DNA of 64,000 nucleotides from Coniochaeta sp. PMI_546 (lineage: Eukaryota > Ascomycota > Sordariomycetes > Coniochaetales > Coniochaetaceae): assembly GCA_021432605.1 (NCBI GenBank), contig MU271143.1:2179277-2243276 (forward strand), read 5' to 3'. The notes below the pieces were generated by a model. The model was not told the DNA's origin. It made no database searches and saw nothing but the letters and a program-made list of their open reading frames with translations. Shown piece after piece: positions 22,502 through 33,000 of the stretch. Positions within the stretch are counted from its first letter, which is position 1. Every line of letters begins with the position of its first letter. The translations under genes were made by a program, and so were the position numbers.

Positions 22502-24076
22502 CGTGAGTTAGCAAAGCCTTTTAGGTATAGTGAGGTGCTGAATCGGGGGAAAACATCAAGTCCGCACCCTTGAGGCCATTTCGTAGGTATATGGATAAGG
22601 ATCGGGCATTCAGAGGACAGCAACCCAGGTAGGCGGGCGAGGAGGGCGAGTTAACAGCATGTGAACCAGGATCGCCGAGCAAGAAGGGATCCAGATGCAA
22701 TGGCAAGCTGTGGGTGGTGGCACGAACACTTTAACCCGCAGGTCAGCAAATTGACCCAGAGAGGCAATGATGGCTGCTGGTCACCGGTACACAGTCCTCA
22801 CATTTCTCAGGACCCAGGACCCCTGAAAGGGTTGCATTTTCCCCCCGAGGTGCAATTTAATCGCACATCGTCTGCAGGCCGAGATCGTGTTCCCCTGGTC
22901 TGGTTTCAACCGCAAGCTCCGTCTTGCGCTCGGCTCGGACCCTTGGCTCTTGTTCCTTGTCAGCAATGTTGAAAATGCCAACGAGTCAGCCCTACGACAC
23001 ATATTGCAAGCCCATCATAGAGCGCCTATCAAAAGCAAGCATGGGTTCGTGGGATGGAACTGGCGGACGGCAAGAGCAACAATCATCGCCGTGACCGGAT
23101 TGGCCGAGTTGCAATCCGAAACGATCAATGATCATCAGCAAACCATTACCGCGGTAAGCGAGCGAGTTGAGCAAGGTGTTACCCTACAAAAAAAGCCAGA
23201 TGGGCCATGGTGCAGATGATAATCTGCCCTTTACAGAAAAGAACCCAATTCAGAGCATTGTAACGCCACAAACTACCGCAAGCAAGCGCTGTCATTTCTG
23301 AAGCATTTCCAAGTCTACCCTACCCTACCGTACTAGTGTGTAAGTCTAAATGTTCAAATTACCCCGAATCCCGGGAAGGCGGCCCCGAGATTCCTTCCCG
23401 CATTGAAATGGCTGGACGCCACACCGGCGCAACCTGCACGGAACTTTTGCAAAAGGAAGGCACCACCGACAAGTTACAACACCTCCCCGAACCTGAAACG
23501 AGCCTACTTTTGTAATGAGGGGAAAGCTGGACTCGACTGAACCAAAGGCCTCATTGGCACCACCACGTCTCGCGGACATCCAGGTTCTTATAGTGCTGGA
23601 CAGTCGCTAGACTTCAGCCGGCACAGCCTCTAAATCTGGCTGCCTTACAAAGCGCATTCGTAATATTCCCACTGCCCATCCGAGACAATACAAGCGCCGC
23701 CATCATACTAGAGCACGGACTGCCTCTAAATCGTCGACGTTGCGACTGGCGAGGGGGATGCTCGGTCAGCTTCGTCATGCGTTCGCATCCTGAGGACTTG
23801 CTCAGGAGTTGCACAACGCACTGATCATCAGCCATTGCCCTTGGTAGATCTTAAAAGCAGGAAGCAAGCCGACTGGTTCAAGTCAACCCTGAGGAATTCG
23901 ACATGTATTTCGACCTTATTACAATATGTGCAACCAGTGAGAGGCGATCAACATTGATTGGGGAGTTGCCGGGATTCATTGTATCAGGTATCCCATTGTC
24001 TTCGTCCACACCTTACCTGGACACGCCACCACTGCATTCACCGTCTCAGCGGTGTCGAGCCTCGTGCTTGCTTTCA
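22502..24076. other. Intergenic region of 1.6 kb
   Basis: No supported gene. Short ORFs near 22660-22970 and 22890-23220 have no recognisable family content. Confidence 0.45.
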
Positions 24077-25168
24077 TTAAAGCTTATCCACAAAGTCGAC
24101 AAGGTCACGAATGACTTGATCAGCATGGGTGAGGTATAGCCCTGTACAGTTAAGTCAGCGGCTGCGTTATGCCAAAAACGATGACTGGCACGTACCATGT
24201 CCAGCCTTCTCATAGACCTTGAGCTCAGTCCAAGGGAGCATCTCCTCGACAATCTTGGAGCTTGCCTCGAGGGGCATTCCCTGGTCCGCATCCCCATGGA
24301 GGATCATGACAGCAGGTCGTTTAGCTTCGGGTATCGCCGCCAGCTCACGGAGCTCCTTATCCATGGTCTTCTGGTTGATGAGGGTGCACGTCTTTTCAAG
24401 AGCAATACCGTCGGCCTCTGCGATGATATGTTCGAATCTCTCCAGCGTTTTGGTGCTCAGCTCGTTGCCTGCCTGCAGAGCAAATATGCCGGGCAGAGAC
24501 TCGTGCACGAACTGCGGTCTGTCTGCTCGGAGACCGTCGAGTATCGAGGCCCAGAGCTCATCTGAAGGGCCCAAGGGGTGTTCAGGTGACTGTGGTACGT
24601 CAGCAAACATATCAATGAGACTTGACAGATTCCATGGTATCAAACCACGCGACTTACCGAGAGCGGATATGGCATGGTCGGTCCAATCCAGACGAACCCC
24701 TAGCAAGCACAAGGTTAGTGCTCGTTCAGAAACCTATTGGGGCGCAACGATCACCTTGCAACGTTCTTGTACAAAGGAGCTTGCCAGGTAGGTCAAGACA
24801 CTCTCTGTCCCACCCATGCTGGCGCCGACAAACACAAAGTTCTTAATGTCGAGGTAGGTCAAGAGGCCGACGAGATCAGCCACAAAGGTGTCATAAGTGA
24901 CCGGCTTGGCGGTCTGTTTCGAGTTCCAGTCGCTCTTGCCGAAGCCGCGGCGGTCAGGTGCAAGAATCCGAAATCGATATGTCTCGCAGAGAGGGACGAG
25001 CAAGTGCTCGTACATCCTCGATGACATGGGCCATCCATGGAGGAAAACGAGTGTGATATCGGATATCTTCTTCTTCAGAGGTCTGAACGAGAGGTCTTGA
25101 TCTTCGTCCGGTGTGTAATACCGGTAGAAGATGTTAGCAGAGTCTACAGGGCTGAGGAAGATAGGCAT
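24077..25168 (-). CDS. Alpha/beta hydrolase
   Basis: Four exons on the minus strand: 24755-25168, 24658-24699, 24196-24589 and 24077-24141; 304 aa. The start is the ATG of MPIFLSPVD; the upstream in-frame start-like codon is TTG. The alpha/beta-hydrolase fold is clear: oxyanion HGWPMSS, PDRRGFGKSD, nucleophile elbow GASMGG, acid LHGDADQGMP, and catalytic His in EKAGHGLYLTHAD, where intron 3 splits the glycine codon. Exon 2 is only 42 nt (GFVWIGPTMPYPLS). The closest broad groups are epoxide-hydrolase, haloperoxidase or ester hydrolases; the substrate cannot be read. It lies 392 bp downstream of the fusion enzyme gene on the same strand, so a shared pathway is possible but unproven. Intron 1 has a weak donor (GTGATC). 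Confidence 0.85.
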
Positions 25169-25560
25169 CTTGAACAAGTTACAAGCGCCTGGAAGTGAGA
25201 ACTATGTGGATTTGATCTACTACGGCTCCGGGGGACTTGGCGAAGTGCATTTATATCGGCACTGGCTTCGTGGCTACCTATGACTCTTCGTCAACCTTTA
25301 CATACCGGAATATCACGGCGGTGGTTGTATGATTCGCGATTTGGCAACGTCACCAATCGAATCCGAAGTGCGCCGCGGATTCGTCCGTCTTACGCCGCAA
25401 GCAACCTTTTAGCATGGGCGGGGGTTATGCATGCCGCCTCTTCAGGTAACGTCAGAACACATGCGCAAGAAGAGTTTTACCTAATTCCTCGATGTTTCAT
25501 TATCGTCTTACTATCACTTCTCAATTCTGACATAGGAACGTGTGACAGCTGTTCCTGTAA
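25169..25560. other. Promoter of the hydrolase gene
   Basis: This 392-bp interval lies between the hydrolase start and the stop of the fusion enzyme gene on the same strand. No further gene is seen. Confidence 0.5.
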
Positions 25561-28500
25561 CTAAGCACCACCGAATACCAGTAGACTGCGGACATCGACT
25601 CCGCCGTAGCCATGCTGGCGCAAGAGTTCCCGGCCCCGGTGCACAGGGAACTCGGCCACCACGATCACACTGATACAGTCCGCATCTACACCGGCTTCGC
25701 CCAGCAGCTGCAGCACCGCGCACAACGTCTTCCCAGTGGCAAGCACATCATCCACGACTACTACCTTGGCGTCTCTGGGCACCGCATCCCGACCCATCTC
25801 GATTCTCTCTGCCGTAGGTTCGTGTGATGACGTCGACGCAGATATATGAGACTGGCACTTGACAACAGAAACCGTGGGTGGCGGGAGCTTGCCAGCCTCG
25901 CGGATCAGTGCCAGGGGTACGACCACCCGTGAGGCCAGCGCCGACGCGAAGACAAACCCGCCAGCCTCACAGCACACCACCACGCCGACTTGGCTCCAAT
26001 CGCCGATGAAGTGAGCTTGCAGCAAAGACGTGCAGAGTGCCAGTCCCTCAGGTTGCTCGGCGACACCGAGTATGTGGCGGAACTCGATGCCCGGCCGCGG
26101 AAAGTCGGGTACGGCGCGAACCAAGTCGGCCAGCCGTTGCAAGTCATCGTGCAAGAACGGGAGGAGGTGGTGTATGGCGAACCTTTCTGCCGCTTCGTTT
26201 CCGGTCGTGTCATTGTGGAAGACGAGGCTGGGGCGGTAGCCCATGCCCATTCTGCCGTTGTTGGTGTCGCCATGGTCATCATTGACGTAGCAACCTCTGC
26301 GAGCCCGCCGCGTCTCCTCGCTAGCCTGGATGCGGACCTCGATCATTTTACTGTCCGGCACCAGGTGCGACAAGCTTGCAACCGGCGTCTCGTCTGTCAT
26401 CCCAGTGATCAACAGCACGTCCACATCTGCGGCGCCGTACACCACGTCCAGAAAGTGTTCCTCTGGTAGACCAGGTCTTTCCCGCAACTTGTCCTCGAAG
26501 AACGCTCTCAGTGCTGTTCGGTGTTGCTCTTTATAGTCCCGATCACAAAGCAGACGATTTAGGTCCGCGTATCCCTCCGCCGCATATTTCCGCTTGAGAG
26601 CGTCACTGATACTCACCGCGCGCACCGTGAGGCGTCTATCTGTGCATCTGCTTAGTACAGACACACAGACATTAGCGAAGTAATCCTTGCCAGCGCCATG
26701 TTCACCCGTGACGATAATGATGAGTTTTGACTCCATCGGCGCCTTCGGGAGCGGGGAGGCGAAAGCCAACACATTGCGCGGGTCCATAGTGTGTTTCAGA
26801 TGGGTCAGACGAGCCCGGTTCGGTCCAAAAGCCGTTGCCGCAAGTGCGGCGTCTCTGGGGTCCGGCCCGAGGTCGGCACCGTAAGTTCCGCTGCTCAGGG
26901 GTAGCAGGTCCCTGACAACGGCATATACCCACCTCACTGCGGCGCCGGCTGCTTCTGTGTCATCCTGGTCGCGCGGCCAGACCCCGGTTATCACACAGGC
27001 AAAGTCCCAGTCCCGACAGCCGAACGCAGTGGCATGGGCCGCCACGTCGGCCACCGCTCCTGTTCCGCCGCCGTGCAGCAGGTGGAGATAGCAGAGCGGC
27101 GACGGACGAGCTTCGACTGCCCTGAACAAGACATGGGCAATCTTTGCCTCTGAAATGCATTTCAAGAACACACATCGCTTGAACGAGGAAGTCTTGCCTC
27201 CGCCGTGTCCGCCATGCATGCCGGACATGTATAGTTCGGCGTCAAACAGACCGACCTCGTCGACGAATCTGAAGTTGTCTTCCTGCCGCGCGAAAACTGT
27301 TCGTACGAGCGCGGACGCTGCGGTCTGCGTTGCTACGACACTTCCAGTCGTCGATGATTCGAACAGTGTCACGCCCAGATGCATCTGACCGGCAGTCGAG
27401 TACAGATAGGCGTCCGCAGAACAGTTCCGAGGCAGCTCTCTGGCGACCAGCTCGTCGAAGTCGGTGAGCAGGAGCCGCGCTTTATGCTTGTCCGTGAGCG
27501 GCATGAGCCAGTTGCGGACCGAGAACGTCTGAGCAGGGTAAGCCTTGAAGGCCACGCTTGCGACGATGCCGAAATTGGTCCCGGCTCCTTTGATAGCCCA
27601 AAGCAGATCGGCCTCGTTATCTGGACGCACAGCGCCGGGTGGGCGGTGTTGGCTCGGTACATGGCCGACGCAGAGGACTTCTCCAGAGGCAACGCTGACT
27701 ACAACGGCACCGACAACGGCGTCGCATGCCAACCCGTGCTGTCTGGCCAGGTGCCCGATGCCACCTTGCAGCCACAACCCTGCGCCTACGCTTGGGCGTG
27801 CTCCCAGAGGAACCGTGAGGCCCGCTGCCTTGGCCTTGCGAACAATATCTCCCGTCGTGCAGCCGGCCTCAGCCACAACCAAGGCTCCATCCGCGACAGT
27901 TCTGAGAATGTGTACTTCCTTCAAGGCGCCCATGTTTACTGCAACTATGTTGGACATAAGACAGTGGCCGCTGTGACCCCCGCCAACGACAGTCAGACCA
28001 GTGCCGTGCTTCAGAGCCCATCGAACGCACTCCTGAATATGACCCACCTCCACGGGCCTCACAACCGCTGCCGGACACTTCAGGCGCGCCTCCCTGTTCT
28101 TCACCGTCTTATAGCCCTCCATCACCGGCACGGCCGCTAGCAACTCCGGCAATGCGGTCGCATGTCGCGTAAACGCCACCATGACCTCGGGCGCGCTGAA
28201 GAGCAGCTGGGCCGGGTGACCTTCCTCGCGACGGCCCAAGGCGCGGCACAACGTTCGCCATTCAGTCCGAAGGTCCATATCCTGCGAGACAAACCCCACG
28301 ATGAAAGCAGCGAAGCAGTCCAGTGTCTGGTCGTCGTCAGGCACGCGCACGAGTCCTGTAGGAAAAGAGGCCGTGCGATGGCACACTAGCTCGTTGAGAT
28401 ACAAGGTGTCGCGATGGAAGACGGCCACCATTCCCCCCTCTGATAGTAGTTCCAGGGCGCGCTCGAGAAACTTGCGTTTGGGCTTCAGGCCGTACATGCT

Positions 28501-28986
28501 GTGGCAGAAGAGGATGAGGTCGAACTTGTCGTCAATCGTGCCATGGCCATTTTCAAACTTGCTGTCTAGTGTCATTGGGGCTCGGCGGATGTCGGCTGGC
28601 CTTCGAAGACCAGGCAGCGGGTCGTCCATCTTGCTCTCTGTGGCGGGAGAAAGCCAGGCCTCCAGCTTTGTCGCAAACAGAACATTTGGCTCAAAGGCCG
28701 TGTATGTCCTGATTCTTCGTCTCTGATCATTGGGCAGGTGTGCGAGCACGCTCTTTGGTCCGGGACCGATTTCGAGCACTGAGACATGACCGCATGAGTG
28801 GGTGAGAGAAGTGAGTAGCTGTGATAGTTGGGGGATGATGAAGTCTTGGTATGTTGTCCATCCCGAGCGCACCAATAGATCGAAGCCGGCGCTGTACTGT
28901 GTGTCTGACAAGAGCTGCTTCGGGGTGGAGGCCGTTGGTGGGACGCCCTGCCTGAGGGCGTGTTTTAAGGATGTGAGAGTGGCCAT
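25561..28986 (-). CDS. Four-domain fusion enzyme: methyltransferase, FAD oxidase, PMK-like kinase, adenine phosphoribosyltransferase
   Basis: One intronless frame of 1141 aa, starting at the ATG of MATLTSLKHAL; the open frame continues 22 codons upstream but only to a GTG. Domains in order: (1) about 20-300, Rossmann methyltransferase with motif I VLEIGPGP at 70-77; (2) about 305-750, FAD_binding_4/BBE oxidase with GGGHS (His338, expected flavin-linked), GGIGHLARQHGLACD and the C-terminal BBE block ending MDPRNVLAF; (3) about 753-930, a P-loop kinase with GEHGAGKD at 761-768 and ALKRKYAAEG, close to animal-type phosphomevalonate kinase; (4) about 948-1141, APRT with REAGKLPPPTV and the PRPP loop VVVVDDVLATGKT at 1075-1087. 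All four active-site signatures look intact. The product is likely cytosolic, with no signal peptide. The neighbouring hydrolase follows on the same strand. Each domain call is strong; the joint pathway is unknown. Confidence 0.88.
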   Translation of the reverse strand: MATLTSLKHALRQGVPPTASTPKQLLSDTQYSAGFDLLVRSGWTTYQDFIIPQLSQLLTSLTHSCGHVSVLEIGPGPKSVLAHLPNDQRRRIRTYTAFEPNVLFATKLEAWLSPATESKMDDPLPGLRRPADIRRAPMTLDSKFENGHGTIDDKFDLILFCHSMYGLKPKRKFLERALELLSEGGMVAVFHRDTLYLNELVCHRTASFPTGLVRVPDDDQTLDCFAAFIVGFVSQDMDLRTEWRTLCRALGRREEGHPAQLLFSAPEVMVAFTRHATALPELLAAVPVMEGYKTVKNREARLKCPAAVVRPVEVGHIQECVRWALKHGTGLTVVGGGHSGHCLMSNIVAVNMGALKEVHILRTVADGALVVAEAGCTTGDIVRKAKAAGLTVPLGARPSVGAGLWLQGGIGHLARQHGLACDAVVGAVVVSVASGEVLCVGHVPSQHRPPGAVRPDNEADLLWAIKGAGTNFGIVASVAFKAYPAQTFSVRNWLMPLTDKHKARLLLTDFDELVARELPRNCSADAYLYSTAGQMHLGVTLFESSTTGSVVATQTAASALVRTVFARQEDNFRFVDEVGLFDAELYMSGMHGGHGGGKTSSFKRCVFLKCISEAKIAHVLFRAVEARPSPLCYLHLLHGGGTGAVADVAAHATAFGCRDWDFACVITGVWPRDQDDTEAAGAAVRWVYAVVRDLLPLSSGTYGADLGPDPRDAALAATAFGPNRARLTHLKHTMDPRNVLAFASPLPKAPMESKLIIIVTGEHGAGKDYFANVCVSVLSRCTDRRLTVRAVSISDALKRKYAAEGYADLNRLLCDRDYKEQHRTALRAFFEDKLRERPGLPEEHFLDVVYGAADVDVLLITGMTDETPVASLSHLVPDSKMIEVRIQASEETRRARRGCYVNDDHGDTNNGRMGMGYRPSLVFHNDTTGNEAAERFAIHHLLPFLHDDLQRLADLVRAVPDFPRPGIEFRHILGVAEQPEGLALCTSLLQAHFIGDWSQVGVVVCCEAGGFVFASALASRVVVPLALIREAGKLPPPTVSVVKCQSHISASTSSHEPTAERIEMGRDAVPRDAKVVVVDDVLATGKTLCAVLQLLGEAGVDADCISVIVVAEFPVHRGRELLRQHGYGGVDVRSLLVFGGA

Positions 28987-29014
28987 GACGGCCAGGCAAG
29001 GACGGCCAGGCAAG
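28987..29014. repeat. Perfect 14-bp tandem repeat abutting the fusion start codon
   Basis: The unit gacggccaggcaag occurs twice without a gap, followed by the first four bases of a third copy. It begins one base upstream of the fusion enzyme's ATG (minus strand), so it lies in the 5' leader. Confidence 0.85.
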
Positions 29015-29375
29015 GACGTTCGTCTTGGAAATGTCGGTTGGTGTGCGTACACTGTATTGGAAAGAAATTATGTGTGCGCGTGTGTTATCGTTTCTGAGGA
29101 GAGTCTCGGTTTGAGGTCTTAGCTTTGGAAGGATAGAAGTGATCTGTCTCCGTTGGTCTAGAAGCAGGGGGAGACAGAGAATGATGGCACAGCTGTGATG
29201 ATAAGGTGACTGGCTGGTAAGAGTTATTTATGGCTGGACTAAGCACGAGTCTGCCAGTCACTGGCCAGGTCCTTTTCACGCAAGAAAAGAACCGGCCAAG
29301 TGCTTGGTGTGCAGTGTCTACAATTGGAGACTGGGTAAACACACCTGACCGGTTGCATCAGTCCCAAAGAAGACA

Positions 29376-29403
29376 CAGTAGAGGTGCTCCAGTAGAGGTG
29401 CTT
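29376..29403. repeat. Near-perfect 14-bp tandem repeat in the fusion promoter
   Basis: The unit cagtagaggtgctc is followed directly by cagtagaggtgctt (13 of 14 bases equal), about 390 bp upstream of the fusion start. It may be a factor site or chance. Confidence 0.7.
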
Positions 29404-30080
29404 GTCGCAAACCATGCAAGAAGCCTTGCGAACAGGGCGAAATCATACAAACTGACTCTATACAAGGTGTTGCTTGCGTACTGCGGGCCGCCTCAATGCC
29501 AGTAAGCCGATATACAAGCAAACAGCACAACTTCCTGGAGGTTTGTTTCACCGTGTTTTTCATTGATTCGCTTGGAACCGGGCCGATGCATAATGTATGT
29601 GAGCATCGTATTGCTTGTCCATTACCATTCAGGCCTGATGATAGAGGTGGGCAGGTCGTGAGGAAGAGAATGGGTGGAAATGATGGACTTCCGCTCCGAT
29701 CTTTGGCACACTTTTGAGCAACTCTGCGAGGTGACTTCTATCTCTGACTTACCCAGTCCTTGAACTTCTTTGAATTCACTTACCTAGATGTGAATTACCG
29801 CTGTTGTCACCAGCTTGGTATCAGTATCTCTTACCTTCTGGACAGGTCGTTTGCATGGCATGAGGGCCACGTAGCTCACTCTCCAGGTACTCAACATCAC
29901 GTCCCTTTTGAAAATCACGGTTCTTGAAACAATCTATGACAGAGTTGGTACCCATATATGCAAACTCCAAAGGCCACGCCACGCCAGTGCTATGTTGCTA
30001 CAATCATGCATGGGTATTCAGAGCACGAAGCACGTCTCAAGCCATCTCCGAGTCCGGGCCAACAACAAAGTAGCGAACCC

Positions 30081-33000
30081 CTATTCCGCCTCATGAGCAG
30101 CATCAGATCTTGGCTCAGGAGCACCGCCACCCGCGCCGGGAGCTGCGACAGGAGCAGAACTAGGCCCGGCACCGCTGCCAGGCGACTTGGCCCGCCCAAG
30201 CGCCCCCTTACCAACAATCTTCTCCGTCCAGTTCCACGGCTCGCCATGTTTCTCCGCCGCTTTTGCTGCCTTATCCTTCTTGCCGCTATCTCCCTCTTCG
30301 TCACTATCGTTCTCATCCCCGCTGTCTGTCCAGTCGCGCTCGCTCCAGGCCACGGAATCCATGCGATCGTAGCGCGGGCGCGAGGCCGGCTGTTGCTGCG
30401 GTGACGCGTTACCCTCGCCACCGTCAGTGACATCGATTCGCGGTGACGCCATCGGCAGCTCCGAGACCTTATCCGTGTCCTCCCTATCCTCGCTCGCCGT
30501 GCGCTGACTCGGCAGTGCAGGGTGTCTCCGCTCCTTAGACCCGGCCGCATGAACCGGAGTCCCAGTGTGATTTTGAGACGCGCCCCGTCCCCTGGTCTGT
30601 CCCTCTCCCTCGCTACTGCCAACCCCGCCATCCACCACAATCCCCAAGCCCGGAGCAACACCCCTACCCCTCCCACCCTTCGTCTCCTGACCCGTCGCAT
30701 CCGGGCCCTCAGCCAGATCCCTCGCCCTCTCGCCCCCGCTCTCCTCCTCATCCCTCGTCCGCGCCGTCGCCGAGTCGCTGAAGTGCGCCTCCACCAGATG
30801 CCGCACGACAGGCCACCCAAACGCATTGGCAAACATCCTCCTGACGATGAGGTTGTTGTGCGCGTCCGGCTCCAGCTTGACCAGGACCTTGCGCCACGAG
30901 AGGTCCCTGTGGTAGGCCCTGGCGATCTTCTCCTCGACCCGCATCTGCGACGAGTCGACCACCTCGTCCGGGTCCTTGTCCGGGTTCGTGTTGGCCGTGT
31001 CGTCGTAGTCCTGCCTCGACAGCGAGGAGTCCTGGTGGGCCGGGAGGCCGGGCGAGGGGAACGGGGACGAGGAGCTGGTCTGCCCGCTCGAGGCTGAGGA
31101 GGCGGTGCGGGACTGGGACTTGCGGCGGAGGCCCATGCCGCTGGCGGAGCGGCGCTTGAGGGGCGGCGGGGGGATGTCGGATGGGTGGTAGATGCGGTCG
31201 TGGAAGATTGTTCGCGGGCGTTTGGAGGGGTCGATGATGTACTCCACCGTCGGGAGCTGGGGGTTCAGGAGGTCGCTGGCTGATTCGAAGAAGGAGGTGC
31301 GTGGTGGCGCGGAGGGGCTGTCGGAGTCGCTTGTGGCGCCGCCATTGCCGGTTGTTACCCTTGACTGTGATGATGCGGCTGAAGGGGTTGCTGAGGGGTC
31401 GTCGAAGTTTATTGTTTGGCTTCGGCGGTAGATCTTATTCTGTTTCGGGCTGGGCGGCGAGGGCTCTTTGTTATCGATTCTGAAGAAGTTGAACAAGCCG
31501 GATAAAGCGCCGTTGTTGTTGGTTTTCGATGTGTACTCTGTGCCCTGCGATTTGTTCTGGCGGAAGGGAAGGCTGACGGAGCGGAGACTCTGGCTATCAT
31601 CTTGGCGCGTGGCATCGGTTGGTGGCTGCGGTACTTCGTGTGAGTCTTCATCGGGCGAAGCGGCACTATCGGAAAGCTTGTCATCCTCTCCATTCGGTGC
31701 CCACGGTCGGAGTCGAGACGACGTGACATTGGCGCCCGTAATCTCTGCCCAGCCGGTGCGGACTACAGTCTCGACCAGACCAGCCTCGCGTCGAGCCTTT
31801 TCAACACGTTCTAGGCCTTGCCAGTCCAGAAAGAGGAGACAGCTCGTCCGCAGCGGTACGATCCCGTCATTGACGACGTTCGAATAGAGCGTCCTGTTCC
31901 GGAACTTCTTCAGCGCGATATGAGCAGGTCCTGTTGGTAAGATGCGAAGCAGAGGTTTTGATTCGGGCTGTGTGTCGCCATATACACGTTTATGCGCGTT
32001 CTCGCCCAGGTTGCTGACAAGGGCTCCCCAACCGCTCCTAGCGATCGTGGGTGCTCTCCATGTCAGACCCAGGTCCTGGCCCGTCCGTCCGACAAGGCCG
32101 AAGTCCAGCGCAAATTTCACGTATAATGGGTTCTCGTGGTTTAGCCCGAGAAAGGGCGAGGCCAGGGCGATGAAGTTGACGGGCTCTATGAGGTCGAAGA
32201 ATTGTGGGGAGTGTTTCTGAATGTATGCTACGGCGTATGTCTGCACCAGCCCGCCTAGCGAGTGGGCAATGAAGCTGATTTTCGTGATTTTGTACAAGCG
32301 CTTGGACTGACTGCTGTCTGGGGGAACTTTGTGCGTAGTGCTGTGCTTATGGGCAGGTTTTGTCTCATTGGTGTGGTTGGGGTCGTTGGCTGCTCCAAAG
32401 AGCGCCTGGGACACAGTCTCGGAAGCTGCCTTCCCAGTCGGTAGGAAAGGCTGGTCTGGGTAAGTCATGGAGAGGACGAAGCGAGCAAGACGCTTGCCGA
32501 GATACTTGATTCCACGTTCCGTGCGAGTCGCGTTTCCAGAGTAGCCGCGCACTATCACCTCTTCGTCCTCATCAGCGCCGCCGTCATCGTCATCCTGGCC
32601 AGGGTCATCGTCTTTGCCCGAAGCTTTTCTCCTGGCTTCACGTTCCCTGGCTCTCCTTACTTTAGCATCCTTCTTCGCCTGCTGGACTCCAGAATCAATG
32701 CTCTCCTTCAGAAAAAGCATGTCCGCACCGAGGTTGCTATGCAAACCGTGCGTGAGCACCACAAGATGCACTTTCCTCGGCTTTGCCGTCTTACTCGCCA
32801 TCTCTTCCATCTTGCCCTGGCTAGCAATGGGCTGTGACCCGCCCTCCGTGCCATCCGCTTGATGATGCTGATGCTTGTGATGTTTCCCATGCTCGTCTTC
32901 CGCGACCGGTAACCTCGGCGTATCCCAGAGGCTCGCTGTATCCTCAACCTTCAACTTGATAGCGCGCGAGAAGACACCCTTGGTCGGCAGAACCTGGTCC

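Larger units (their letters stand above)
28987..30080. other. Intergenic region, promoter of the fusion enzyme gene
   Basis: The 1.1 kb hold no supported gene. Two tandem direct repeats lie in the promoter side (28987-29014 and 29376-29403), and ACCGG occurs near 29290, 29349 and 29576. Confidence 0.5.

Noticed and set aside
27379-28140. Plus-strand open frame of 253 codons opposite the fusion gene
   Set aside because: No recognisable domain; explained by codon bias of the minus-strand gene.
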